The position numbers were made by a program, and so were the translations under genes. DNA of 64,000 bases from Dyadobacter pollutisoli (GTDB lineage Bacteria > Bacteroidota > Bacteroidia > Cytophagales > Spirosomataceae), in contig NZ_CP112998.1 of NCBI RefSeq assembly GCF_026625565.1, positions 7,352,501-7,416,500 on the forward strand, in the 5' to 3' direction. The notes beneath the pieces were generated by a model, which had not been told where the DNA came from, did not search any database, and saw nothing but the letters and a program-made list of their open reading frames with translations. Positions 9,177 to 18,144 of this stretch are shown here, one piece after another (position 1 is the stretch's first letter; each line of letters opens with the position of its first letter).

Positions 9177-12100
9177 ATGAAGCGAATGAAATCATGGTTT
9201 GCAGGAACCGCAATTCTGATCAGTACCACTCTTTTTGTCGGCTGTAAGAAATCGTCCGGGTCGGAAGAGACCAGAGAGACGGTTGGCGGACCGCCGCTTT
9301 TCACGCTTTTGGCGCCTGAAAAAACGAAAATAGATTTTGCCAATGCATTGACAGAAGGCTTGAATACCAACGTGTTGATGTACGAATATTTTTATAACGG
9401 CGGTGGCGTGGCAGTCGGAGATGTGAATGGAGACGGACTGGATGATATTTACTTTACCGGTAATATGGTCTCCAATAAATTGTATCTCAATAAAGGGGAA
9501 ATGATTTTTGAAGACATTACCGTTGCAGCAGCAGTGGGAGGCCACGAAAGACCCTGGAAGACAGGTGTTACCATGGCCGACGTGAATGGTGATGGCAAAC
9601 TGGACATTTACGTTTGCTACTCTGGCAACGTTTCGCTCAAAAGTCTGAAAAACCAGCTGTTTATCAACAAAGGAAACAATGGCCAGGGGATCCCCCAATT
9701 TGAAGAAGTAGCGGAAAAATACGGGCTGGGAAATCCAAGCAATAGCACGCAGGCAGCCTTTTTCGATTTTGACAAGGACGGTGACCTTGATATGTTTCTT
9801 CTTAACCATAATCCGAAGGCACTGCCTATTTTGGATGAATCCAGTACCGCGGATCTGCTTTCCAAGGATGATCCTGTCATTGGTGTACGGCTTTTCAGGA
9901 ATGACATGAGAGGCTCAGGTGACCCAATTTTTATAGATGTTACTCGAAAAGCAGGCCTCCGTAGTTCGCCATTAACGTATGGGCTGGGAATCGGCATTGC
10001 CGATGTGAACCAGGATGGCTGGCAGGATATGTATATTTCCAATGATTATTCCATTCCCGATTTTTTATACATCAACAACCAAAATGGCACGTTCACTGAT
10101 GCAATAGATCCGGAAATGGGGCACACTTCCCATTTTTCGATGGGGAACGACATCGCGGATTTTAATAATGATGGTTTGCCGGACATTTTTACATTAGATA
10201 TGTTACCGGAAGACAATCGTCGGCAAAAATTATTGGCCGGGCTCGACAATTATGAGTTATTTGAGTTCAACATAAAAGTGGGTTTTCACCACCAGTACAC
10301 CCGGAATATGCTCCAACTCAACGAAGGAATGCGTAAGGGCTCAAAAAAGCCGTTTTTTTCGGAAATTGGTCAGCTCGCCGGTGTTTCCAATACGGACTGG
10401 AGCTGGGCAACGCTCTTTGCCGATTATGATAATGATGGCTGGAAAGATCTGTTTATTACCAACGGTAATCTTCGGGATTATACCAATATGGATTTTGTCA
10501 AATTCATGGGTGATCATCTGAAAAGGATCGAAGGACAGGTGAAACGCGAGGATGTGCTCAATCTGGTGTATCAGATGCCGTCTTCCAATATGAAAAATTA
10601 TCTTTTTCAAAATAAAAAGAACCTCACTTTTACCAATGTGGCTGACAGCTGGGGATTGGGAGACATTTCTAACAGCGGAGGCGCAGCCTATGCCGACCTG
10701 GATAATGACGGTGATCTGGATCTTGTGGTCAATAACATCAACAAGCCCGCTTTCATTTATCGGAACGATGGAGAGAAGCTTCTGAAGAATAATTTCCTGA
10801 AAATAAAGCTGGAAGGCGAAGAGAAAAACACATTAGGCCTCGGAGCAAAAATTACGATTTATCAGGAGGGGCAAAAACAATGTCTGGAACAAATGCCGAC
10901 CAGGGGTTATCAGTCCAGTGTTTCTCCAGTTCTTCATTTCGGGCTAGGGAAATCGACTGTAATAGATTCATTGTCAATTGTTTGGTTGAATGGTAAAGTT
11001 CAGAAAATAACTAACCCGAAGACCAATCAATTGCTGGTACTGTCAGAAAAGAATGCTACCGCTGCTAAAATCGACGGGGAGAATAATGTGCCGTTATATG
11101 TGGCGGTTCCGTCGCCAGTGAACTTTAAAAGTCCGATCATTAAGACCAATGACTTCAAACGCCAGCCATTGTTGATCAACCCGATTTCGTTTTCAGGGCC
11201 TTGTCTGAAAAAGGGTGATATCAATGGTGACGGGCTGGAAGATATTTTTGCGGGCGGAGGCTCAGGCGAATCGGCCCAGCTCTATATCCAGCAAAAAAAT
11301 GGATCGTTTACCAACAAAACAGTTCCCGCTTTTGAGGCAGACAAGCAATGCGAAGATACGGATGCACTATTTTTCGACGCCAATGGCGATGGTTTTCAGG
11401 ATCTGTTTGTGACCAGTGGCGGTTACGCCAGTTTTATGCCGGAAGATCCATTGCTGCAAAGCAGACTGTATTTGAATGACGGCAAAGGAAATTTGACTAA
11501 AAGCATAGGCTCTTTGCCCCAAATGATCACCAGTACCAGCTGTGTTCGTATGGGAGACGTAAATAGTGATGGCAAGCCAGACCTTTTCGTAGGTGGCCGT
11601 GTCATCCCAGGCAGGTACCCCGAGACGCCCAGAAGCTACATTCTGATCAATGACGGCAAGGGTAAGTTTGCTGATCAGACGGTCAGGTATGCACCCGAGA
11701 TCGACAGTTTGGGGCTGGTTACTGATGCTGCCTGGACAGATCTTAACGGGGACAAAAAGCCCGACCTGATTGTGGTTGGTGAGTGGATGCCGGTAACCGT
11801 GTTTATTAATTCCAATGGCAAACTGGAAAACAAAACGACCGAATATTTCGGCAAAGCATACAGCGGCTGGTGGAATAAAATTCTGGTGGAAGATTTCAAC
11901 GGCGACGGGAAACAGGATCTTGTGATAGGTAATATGGGGCTCAACACGCAATGCAAAGCCAGTGACGAGCAGCCGGTGGAGATGATCTATAAGGATTTTG
12001 ATGACAACGGTTCTGTAGACCCGATCATGAGTTTTTACATTCAGGGCAAAAGCTATCCATATGTGACCAGGGACGAAATGCTGGATCAGATGAGCATTAT

Positions 12101-12566
12101 GCGTACCCGTTTTCAGGACTACAAAAGCTACGCAGATGCGACTGTGAAAGAGATTTTTACCGCCGATGAGTTGAAAGGAGCGAAAGAATTAAAGTCGAAT
12201 TATCTCAAAACGGCGTACTTTGAAAGTACCGGGACAGGCAAATTTACCGAAAAATCACTTCCACTCGAAGTGCAGGTTTCGCCGGTTTACACCATCACCT
12301 CGCTCGATTATGATTCGGATGGTAACAAGGACCTCCTTTTGTGCGGTAATGTTAGCAAAGCCAGACTCCGATTTGGAAAATACGATGCCAATTATGGCGT
12401 TTTACTCAAAGGTAATGGCAAAGGTAAATTTGAATACATTCGTCAAACCCATTCCGGGTTCGTATTGAAAGGTGATGTAAGAAGTGTGTTACCGATTGGT
12501 AACAAGCTGTTATTCGGAATTAATCAACAGGAAATTAAAGCTTATCAAATTGGTAAAGTTCAGTAA
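9177..12566 (+). CDS. Large FG-GAP/VCBS-repeat lipoprotein with ASPIC/UnbV domain (CRTAC-like)
   Basis: Predicted surface lipoprotein of 1129 residues; signal peptide with lipobox FVGC near residue 22. Two beta-propeller blocks of FG-GAP/VCBS repeats flank an ASPIC/UnbV domain. The first block spans about residues 60-540 with calcium-loop motifs such as DVNGDGLDDIYF, DFDKDGDLDMF and DLDNDGDLDLV. The ASPIC/UnbV domain is at about 550-625 (LGLGAKITIYQEG, SSVSPVLHFGLG). The second block is at about 680-1075 (DINGDGLEDIFAGG, DVNSDGKPDLFVGG). Proteins of this design are common next to SusCD pairs in Bacteroidota; their function is unknown, and binding or adhesion is a guess. The 3' end overlaps the next gene, suggesting translational coupling. 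Confidence 0.88.
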   Translation: MKRMKSWFAGTAILISTTLFVGCKKSSGSEETRETVGGPPLFTLLAPEKTKIDFANALTEGLNTNVLMYEYFYNGGGVAVGDVNGDGLDDIYFTGNMVSNKLYLNKGEMIFEDITVAAAVGGHERPWKTGVTMADVNGDGKLDIYVCYSGNVSLKSLKNQLFINKGNNGQGIPQFEEVAEKYGLGNPSNSTQAAFFDFDKDGDLDMFLLNHNPKALPILDESSTADLLSKDDPVIGVRLFRNDMRGSGDPIFIDVTRKAGLRSSPLTYGLGIGIADVNQDGWQDMYISNDYSIPDFLYINNQNGTFTDAIDPEMGHTSHFSMGNDIADFNNDGLPDIFTLDMLPEDNRRQKLLAGLDNYELFEFNIKVGFHHQYTRNMLQLNEGMRKGSKKPFFSEIGQLAGVSNTDWSWATLFADYDNDGWKDLFITNGNLRDYTNMDFVKFMGDHLKRIEGQVKREDVLNLVYQMPSSNMKNYLFQNKKNLTFTNVADSWGLGDISNSGGAAYADLDNDGDLDLVVNNINKPAFIYRNDGEKLLKNNFLKIKLEGEEKNTLGLGAKITIYQEGQKQCLEQMPTRGYQSSVSPVLHFGLGKSTVIDSLSIVWLNGKVQKITNPKTNQLLVLSEKNATAAKIDGENNVPLYVAVPSPVNFKSPIIKTNDFKRQPLLINPISFSGPCLKKGDINGDGLEDIFAGGGSGESAQLYIQQKNGSFTNKTVPAFEADKQCEDTDALFFDANGDGFQDLFVTSGGYASFMPEDPLLQSRLYLNDGKGNLTKSIGSLPQMITSTSCVRMGDVNSDGKPDLFVGGRVIPGRYPETPRSYILINDGKGKFADQTVRYAPEIDSLGLVTDAAWTDLNGDKKPDLIVVGEWMPVTVFINSNGKLENKTTEYFGKAYSGWWNKILVEDFNGDGKQDLVIGNMGLNTQCKASDEQPVEMIYKDFDDNGSVDPIMSFYIQGKSYPYVTRDEMLDQMSIMRTRFQDYKSYADATVKEIFTADELKGAKELKSNYLKTAYFESTGTGKFTEKSLPLEVQVSPVYTITSLDYDSDGNKDLLLCGNVSKARLRFGKYDANYGVLLKGNGKGKFEYIRQTHSGFVLKGDVRSVLPIGNKLLFGINQQEIKAYQIGKVQ

Positions 12567-13857
12567 AAAACCCCTCATACTCGCATTCATTTGTATTCTC
12601 GCCGGGTGCAAAAAAAGTGAAAACAAAACGGAAATCGATCCGGCAGTGATCGGGCAGGTAACCATGCAAATGACGGACGTGATGGTCCATGATGTTACTA
12701 ACCCGCCACTGGGTGCCCGCTTTTTTGCCTATACCTGCCTCGCGGGTTATGAAGTAGTCGCCCAGAATGATGCGGCTTATAAAACCATGCACGGGGTTTT
12801 GAATGAATTTCCTGAAATTACAAAGCCGGCGGTAGCGGAGTATAGCTACCAGCTGGCGTCAGTCATTGCGATGCTGGAAACTGCTAAAAAAATGCAGCCT
12901 TCCGGTGTGCTTTTGCAGAAGTTCCAGGACAAGTTGATCGATTCATGCAGGACGATCGGTTTTACGGATGAAGTAATTGCTGGATCGCAGGAGTACGGGC
13001 TCGCCGTCAGTAAGCAGATCCTGAAATATGCCAAATCTGACAAGTACAACAGGACTAGTAATTTCCCGAGATATGAGCCTACGGGCAAAGCCGGTGACTG
13101 GTACCCAACACCTCCTGGCTATTTCCCGCCCGTGGAGCCTTATTTTAAAACAATAAGGCCATTCACATTAGATTCTTCCTCACAGTTTCGTCCGGATGAA
13201 CCAGTCGCTTTTTCAGAAGACAAAAATTCAGCATTCTTCAACTTAATGAAGCAAAACTATGACGACACAAATCAGCCAGAGCACAATGTGATTGCAGCGT
13301 TTTGGGACTGCAACCCGTTTGCCTTGGAAAATAAGGGGCATTTGTTGGTAGGCATGAAGAAGATATCTCCTGGGTCACATTGGATGGGTATTACCGACAT
13401 TGCCTGCAGGCAAGCAAAAACAGATTTTTCCAAAACATTACTCATTAATACTTCCGTCACGATAGGGCTAATGGATGGGTTTATGGCCTGCTGGGACGAG
13501 AAATACCGCAGCAACCGCATCAGGCCTGAAACAGCAATCCGAAAGTACATTGATCCAACCTGGAAACCGTTTTTGCAGACACCTCCTTTTCCTGAGTACC
13601 TAAGCGGGCATTCAGTGATTTCTACGGCCTCCGCTGTTATATTGACCCATTACTTCGGTGATAATTATGCTTATACCGATACAGTAGAGGAGCGTTTTAA
13701 CCTCAAAGCCAGAAAATTTGATTCCTTTTTGGCAGCTGCTCAGGAATCCGGTATGTCTCGTTTTTACGGCGGTATTCACTTCATGGACGCAATCGAAAAC
13801 GGCCAGAAGCAGGGCGTTCAGGTTGGGGAATGGGTTGTTAAGACTTTGAAAAAGTGA
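12550..13857 (+). CDS. Vanadium-dependent haloperoxidase/PAP2-superfamily lipoprotein (second paralogue)
   Basis: The frame is open from GTG 12484, but no in-frame ATG precedes the signal peptide. The best start is TTG 12550, giving a compact lipoprotein signal (KKPLILAFICILAGC), 435 residues and a 17-bp overlap with the upstream gene. Motifs match the first paralogue: K-x6-RP in EKYRSNRIRPE, SGH in FPEYLSGHSVI, and SRFYGGIHFMD. Both proteins also share a (W)xPTPPxY segment in the middle. Because it is coupled to the FG-GAP/UnbV lipoprotein, the two probably act together at the surface. Whether it oxidises halide, sulfide or another substrate, or is a phosphatase, is open. Confidence 0.8.
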   Translation: MVKFSKKPLILAFICILAGCKKSENKTEIDPAVIGQVTMQMTDVMVHDVTNPPLGARFFAYTCLAGYEVVAQNDAAYKTMHGVLNEFPEITKPAVAEYSYQLASVIAMLETAKKMQPSGVLLQKFQDKLIDSCRTIGFTDEVIAGSQEYGLAVSKQILKYAKSDKYNRTSNFPRYEPTGKAGDWYPTPPGYFPPVEPYFKTIRPFTLDSSSQFRPDEPVAFSEDKNSAFFNLMKQNYDDTNQPEHNVIAAFWDCNPFALENKGHLLVGMKKISPGSHWMGITDIACRQAKTDFSKTLLINTSVTIGLMDGFMACWDEKYRSNRIRPETAIRKYIDPTWKPFLQTPPFPEYLSGHSVISTASAVILTHYFGDNYAYTDTVEERFNLKARKFDSFLAAAQESGMSRFYGGIHFMDAIENGQKQGVQVGEWVVKTLKK

Positions 13858-13873
13858 AGTTGATATCATGAGC

Positions 13874-13925
13874 TAACCTAGTAAATCCAAAGTTTAACTC
13901 TGGATTTACTAGGTTAATTATTTTT
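13874..13925 (+). terminator. Strong terminator after the second PAP2-type gene
   Basis: A perfect 16-bp stem (13874-13889 with 13901-13916) and an 11-nt loop is followed by ATTATTTTTT. It ends the susCD-side transcription unit and sits directly before the stop codon of the convergent patatin gene. Confidence 0.88.
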
Positions 13926-14685
13926 TAACCAAAGGGAAGCTGGTGCTTTTTTCCAGCAAATCCTTTGTGAACCAATACCCGGTTTCAAACAATTCCCTTG
14001 CTTTGCGGAAGTCGAAAATACTGAAACGGCTTAATGCTGGCGGTTCGATGAGCAGGTCGCATTTACTGAACCGTTCTTTGGTTTTGGCGTGCATGGCCAG
14101 AATGAGGCTGCGGTACACGATTTCAGTAGTCCTTTTCAATGGTTTGTCAAGGCCAAATGGGTTACAATGGCTGCCAATAATGTAGCTGGCTTCACTGCGA
14201 ATCGCTTCAACGGGCAAGTTGTTGAGCACGCCTCCATCCACCAGGTCACGCCCCTCAATCCTGATCGGACTGAATAGTCCCGGAATGCACGACGACGCCA
14301 GAATGGGCAATGCGAGTTCTCCTTTCCGAAACAGCACTTCGGTACCCGCGATAATGTCGGTAGCAGTTACTACCAATGGGATTTTGAGCGATTCAAATGT
14401 GTTCTCGGGAATATATTTGCACAGCACGGTCTCCATTCTCTGCATTTGCAGGAGCCCGGTTGCTCCGAACCCCAATCTCAGATACGGATAAAAACGCGTT
14501 TCAATGATCCGCCCGATGATTTCGTCCGGGGCGTAACCATATGCGAGCATCGCGCCCACAAATGCGCCAGAACTCGTCGCGCTGATGATTTCGGGTTCGA
14601 TGTTTTTCTCCATCAAAGCTTTGGCAACACCAATATGAGCAATTCCCCGCGCGCCGCCTCCCGACAAGACCAAACCGATTTTCAT
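13918..14685 (-). CDS. Patatin-like phospholipase
   Basis: 255 residues. The oxyanion-hole motif GGGARGIAHIGV opens the protein (about residues 9-20). The nucleophile elbow is SATSSGAF near residue 40, with Ala in place of the first Gly of GxSxG. The catalytic Asp lies in VDGGVLNNLP near residue 170. Together they give the Ser-Asp dyad of bacterial patatins of the RssA/YchK size class. It probably hydrolyses acyl esters of membrane or storage lipids. No signal peptide is seen, so it should be cytoplasmic or peripheral. It lies 10 bp downstream of the MBL-fold gene and is likely cotranscribed. Confidence 0.88.
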   Translation of the reverse strand: MKIGLVLSGGGARGIAHIGVAKALMEKNIEPEIISATSSGAFVGAMLAYGYAPDEIIGRIIETRFYPYLRLGFGATGLLQMQRMETVLCKYIPENTFESLKIPLVVTATDIIAGTEVLFRKGELALPILASSCIPGLFSPIRIEGRDLVDGGVLNNLPVEAIRSEASYIIGSHCNPFGLDKPLKRTTEIVYRSLILAMHAKTKERFSKCDLLIEPPALSRFSIFDFRKARELFETGYWFTKDLLEKSTSFPLVKK

Positions 14686-14695
14686 GGCTGAGATT

Positions 14696-15538
14696 TTAAA
14701 TGAATTCGCTTAATCCGCCGCGATGCTTAATTCTGATGCCCTTGTCGGTTTGCTCCACCAATGCCGCCTCATAAAGCGGATCGTGCTCGAACAACAGGAT
14801 GCAATCTTCATTAACGGCCATTTGCAAAACCTGGATCTTCTCTTCCATCGTAATGAGCGGCCGCATGTCATAGCTCATGATCCAGGGAATAGGCACGTGA
14901 AATGAGGACGGAAAGAGGTCGGCCGCGTAAATTATTTTTTTGTCCTGATATCGAATCACGGGAAGCATCATTTGCTCCGTATGTCCGTCTACATTAATAA
15001 AATCGATCGATGAAAACGGTGAGGTACCTTTTTCAATGAAATGCAGCTGGCCTGATTCCTGTAACGGAAGAATGTTTTCTTTTAAAAAGGATGCCTTTTC
15101 CCGCGGATTGGGCTCGATCGCCCATTGCCAGTGCGCATCGTTGGACCAGTAAGTTGCATTAGCAAACGTTGGGCTCAACTTTGAACCGTCCTTGCTGAAC
15201 TGCACTGCGCCGCCGACGTGATCAAAATGCAAGTGTGTTAAAATCACGTCCGTAATGTCTTTGGGATCATATCCTTTTTCCCGAATGGACGAAAGTAATG
15301 TTTCGTCGCCGTGCAGGTCATAATGTCCGAAGAATTTTGCGTCTTGTTTGTCGCCCATTCCGGTATCGATCAAAATCAATTTGCCGCCGTCTTCAATGAG
15401 CAGGCAGCGCATTGCCCAGCTGCATAGATTCTTTTCGTCGGCCGGGTTATGCTTGCTCCAGAGGGTTTTAGGCACTACGCCAAACATCGCGCCACCGTCC
15501 AGTTTGAAATAGCCGGTATCAATGATATTTATTCTCAT
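14696..15538 (-). CDS. Metallo-beta-lactamase-fold hydrolase
   Basis: 280 residues with the zinc motif THLHFDHVGG (His102, His104, Asp106, His107), further ligand candidates in GHTEQM near residue 195, and ADL near 216. Length and motif order resemble the AHL-lactonase/AttM-like branch, but many members of that branch act on other esters or lactones. No signal peptide. It is first in a two-gene unit with the patatin-like phospholipase, so a shared role in ester or lipid breakdown is plausible but not shown. Confidence 0.85.
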   Translation of the reverse strand: MRINIIDTGYFKLDGGAMFGVVPKTLWSKHNPADEKNLCSWAMRCLLIEDGGKLILIDTGMGDKQDAKFFGHYDLHGDETLLSSIREKGYDPKDITDVILTHLHFDHVGGAVQFSKDGSKLSPTFANATYWSNDAHWQWAIEPNPREKASFLKENILPLQESGQLHFIEKGTSPFSSIDFINVDGHTEQMMLPVIRYQDKKIIYAADLFPSSFHVPIPWIMSYDMRPLITMEEKIQVLQMAVNEDCILLFEHDPLYEAALVEQTDKGIRIKHRGGLSEFI

Positions 15539-15649
15539 AAGGGGATAGCTGTTTTTGCTCGTCTTAACAATCAGTTCAGGAATATTATCCCGCCGAACAT
15601 ACCATTATTTTTTCGATCTTCCGACATTATTAATAAACAAGCCTGACAC

Positions 15650-17965
15650 ATGCATTTGCAATTTCCGAGATACGTTTTACTCCTTTCCGCCCTACTTTTT
15701 AATAATCAGGATTCTGATGCGCAAAAGACACCGATCCGCTATGTAGAGACAAGAATCGGAACCGCTCCGTCGGCAACAGAAAGTGCCAGATCGCATAGCG
15801 AGGCGGGTAGCGAGCTCAAAGGTCAGACAATTCCGGCTGTGGGTGTACCGAACGGAATGACGCAATGGACAGCGCAGACAAGGTCTACGGAAACAAAATG
15901 CATTGCACCTTACTATTATACAGATAACAAATTCCAGGGTTTTCGCGGGACACATTGGCTGAACGGCTCCTGCGTGCAGGACTATGGGACGCTCACGGTC
16001 ATGCCCATGTCCGGCGAGCTGATCACAAACCCGGAACTGAGAGCGGCGACATTCACGCATGAAAAAGAAAAGACTTCTCCGGATTACTACGGCATCCGGC
16101 TCGACGAGCATCAAATAAATGCAGAAGTTACCGCATCCGCGAGAGCTGCGGTCATGCGGTTTGCTTTCGAAAGTGGCGAAGAATCATTCATCGTCATTGA
16201 ACCTAATAGCGACGAAGGGCAGGGATTTGTGGAAGTGCTTCCAGAAAGAGGCGAGGTGGTAGGGTACAATCCTGTACACCGGATTTATCAGGGAGCGGGT
16301 CAGTCGGCGGGTTTCAGTGGGTATTTTGTCTTGAAATTTGATAAAAAAATCATTCAATCGGGCACATTTCTGGGCGACACGATTTCGCCTATGAGCCGGA
16401 TGCTTACGGGAAAAGGGAAACGAGAAAAGCTGGGGGCCTATGTGGGATTTGGTGAGGAGAAGCAAACCGTTACCGTCAAAATCGGGACGTCGTTTACCAG
16501 CGTGGAGGGAGCCAGGCTGAATTTGGAAAAAGAAATTGGCGAAAAGGATTTTGAAACTGTGAGAAAGACAACGGAAAAAATTTGGAATCTGGCGTTAGGT
16601 AAAATAGAAGTAAAAGGAAACGAAAAAGATAAGACGCTTTTTTACAGCGCGTTGTACCGGACTAAACTTTCTCCAAGACTTTTTTCTGACGTAAACGGGC
16701 AGTATCCTTCATTCGCAGGGGGGACGCCTTTGCAAAAGGCAGATGGATTTGACTATTACTGCGATTTTAGCATGTGGGATACATTCCGGGCTGCTATGCC
16801 ATTGGAAATATTGACGGAGCCGAAGAAAGCGGGAGATATGATGCAGTCTTTGGTCAAAAAAGCGGAACAGGGTGGGTGGATGCCTATTTTCCCTTGCTGG
16901 AACCATTACACGGCGGCTATGGTCGGTGACCACGTCATGTCTGTAATGGCCGATGCCTATGTCAAGAATGTCAGAAGTTTTGATGTAAAATCGGGATATG
17001 ACTATTTGAGAAAAAATGCATTTGAAATCAATGCGGATGCCAAAAGCTACGAGGCGGGCAAGGGACGCAGGGCGCTGAAATCCTATCTTGAATATGGCTA
17101 TGTACCTTTGGAGGACAGCGTCTGGCAGGCTTTTCACAAGCGGGAACAGGTTTCGCGGACATTGGAATACGCCTATGACGACTTTTGCCTGTCAGTACTG
17201 GCGGCAGGTTTGGGGAAAAGTGAGGATGCGGCCCAGCTGCAAAAAAGAGCACTGAACTATCAGCATGTGATTGACCCTGCAACAGGTTACGCACGCGGTC
17301 GGTACGCGGACGGAAAATGGATCACCACTTTCGATCCTTTCACAAAGCGTTCCAGTTTCATTACCGAAGGCTCACCGGCACAGTACACCTGGTTTGTGCC
17401 ACAGGACATTGCGGGTTTGGAGAAACTAGTTGGAGGCAATAAGGCATTTTTGAGCAAACTGGACACATTATTTGAACAGGGACATTACTGGCATGGCAAT
17501 GAGCCCAATCACCAGATCGCGTACCTGTACCCGTACGCAGGGCAGCCTTGGAAAACGCAGCAATGGACCAGGAAGATCATTCGTGATGAGTATGACACCG
17601 GGCCAGGCGGATTGAGTGGTAATGAGGACGGCGGGCAAATGTCGGCCTGGCTGGCTTTCAGTATGGCGGGTTTTTATCCTGTTACTCCCGGAACACCGCA
17701 GTATGTGCTGGGAAGCCCCGTTTTTGAGAAAACGACGATATTCGGTGCCAAGGGTAAAAAGTTTGTGATAGAGGCAAAAGGCGTATCCGATGATGCACCG
17801 TACATTCAGTCCGGAACATTGAATGGGAAACCATTCACCAGAACATATCTGACGCACGACGAAATTAGCAATGGTGGAAAACTGATCCTGCAAATGGGCA
17901 ACACTCCAAATAAAAGCTGGGGAGCCAGCGCGGCAGATGTTCCTTTCTCACTTTCCAAAAACTGA
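15650..17965 (+). CDS. GH92-family alpha-mannosidase
   Basis: 771 residues, with a signal peptide ending near SDAQ (residue 25). The N-terminal segment (ETRIGTAPSA, PAVGVPNGMTQW) matches the GH92 beta-sandwich start. The (alpha/alpha)6 catalytic domain carries YCDFSMWDTFRAAMP near 370 and the signature GLSGNEDGGQMSAW near 655, with GFYPVTPGTPQYVLGSP after it. GH92 enzymes are calcium-dependent exo-alpha-mannosidases, mostly acting on alpha-1,2 or related linkages of N-glycans or mannans; the linkage preference here cannot be read. It is exported to the periplasm or surface. It stands alone and is not beside a SusCD pair. Confidence 0.92.
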   Translation: MHLQFPRYVLLLSALLFNNQDSDAQKTPIRYVETRIGTAPSATESARSHSEAGSELKGQTIPAVGVPNGMTQWTAQTRSTETKCIAPYYYTDNKFQGFRGTHWLNGSCVQDYGTLTVMPMSGELITNPELRAATFTHEKEKTSPDYYGIRLDEHQINAEVTASARAAVMRFAFESGEESFIVIEPNSDEGQGFVEVLPERGEVVGYNPVHRIYQGAGQSAGFSGYFVLKFDKKIIQSGTFLGDTISPMSRMLTGKGKREKLGAYVGFGEEKQTVTVKIGTSFTSVEGARLNLEKEIGEKDFETVRKTTEKIWNLALGKIEVKGNEKDKTLFYSALYRTKLSPRLFSDVNGQYPSFAGGTPLQKADGFDYYCDFSMWDTFRAAMPLEILTEPKKAGDMMQSLVKKAEQGGWMPIFPCWNHYTAAMVGDHVMSVMADAYVKNVRSFDVKSGYDYLRKNAFEINADAKSYEAGKGRRALKSYLEYGYVPLEDSVWQAFHKREQVSRTLEYAYDDFCLSVLAAGLGKSEDAAQLQKRALNYQHVIDPATGYARGRYADGKWITTFDPFTKRSSFITEGSPAQYTWFVPQDIAGLEKLVGGNKAFLSKLDTLFEQGHYWHGNEPNHQIAYLYPYAGQPWKTQQWTRKIIRDEYDTGPGGLSGNEDGGQMSAWLAFSMAGFYPVTPGTPQYVLGSPVFEKTTIFGAKGKKFVIEAKGVSDDAPYIQSGTLNGKPFTRTYLTHDEISNGGKLILQMGNTPNKSWGASAADVPFSLSKN

Positions 17966-18144
17966 TAAAAATAGGAAATGGCAGGTGTTGGTTGAATTGG
18001 TATAATGCAGGGTAATAATTGGACTTAATATTAAAAATAGAAATATTGTTTTGATGCTTCTGTTTGTTGCCATATATAATTTGTAAACATTGATGTTCCT
18101 GATTAATTTTCGACAGTCCAAAATCTTATTCCCAGCCAATCCAG

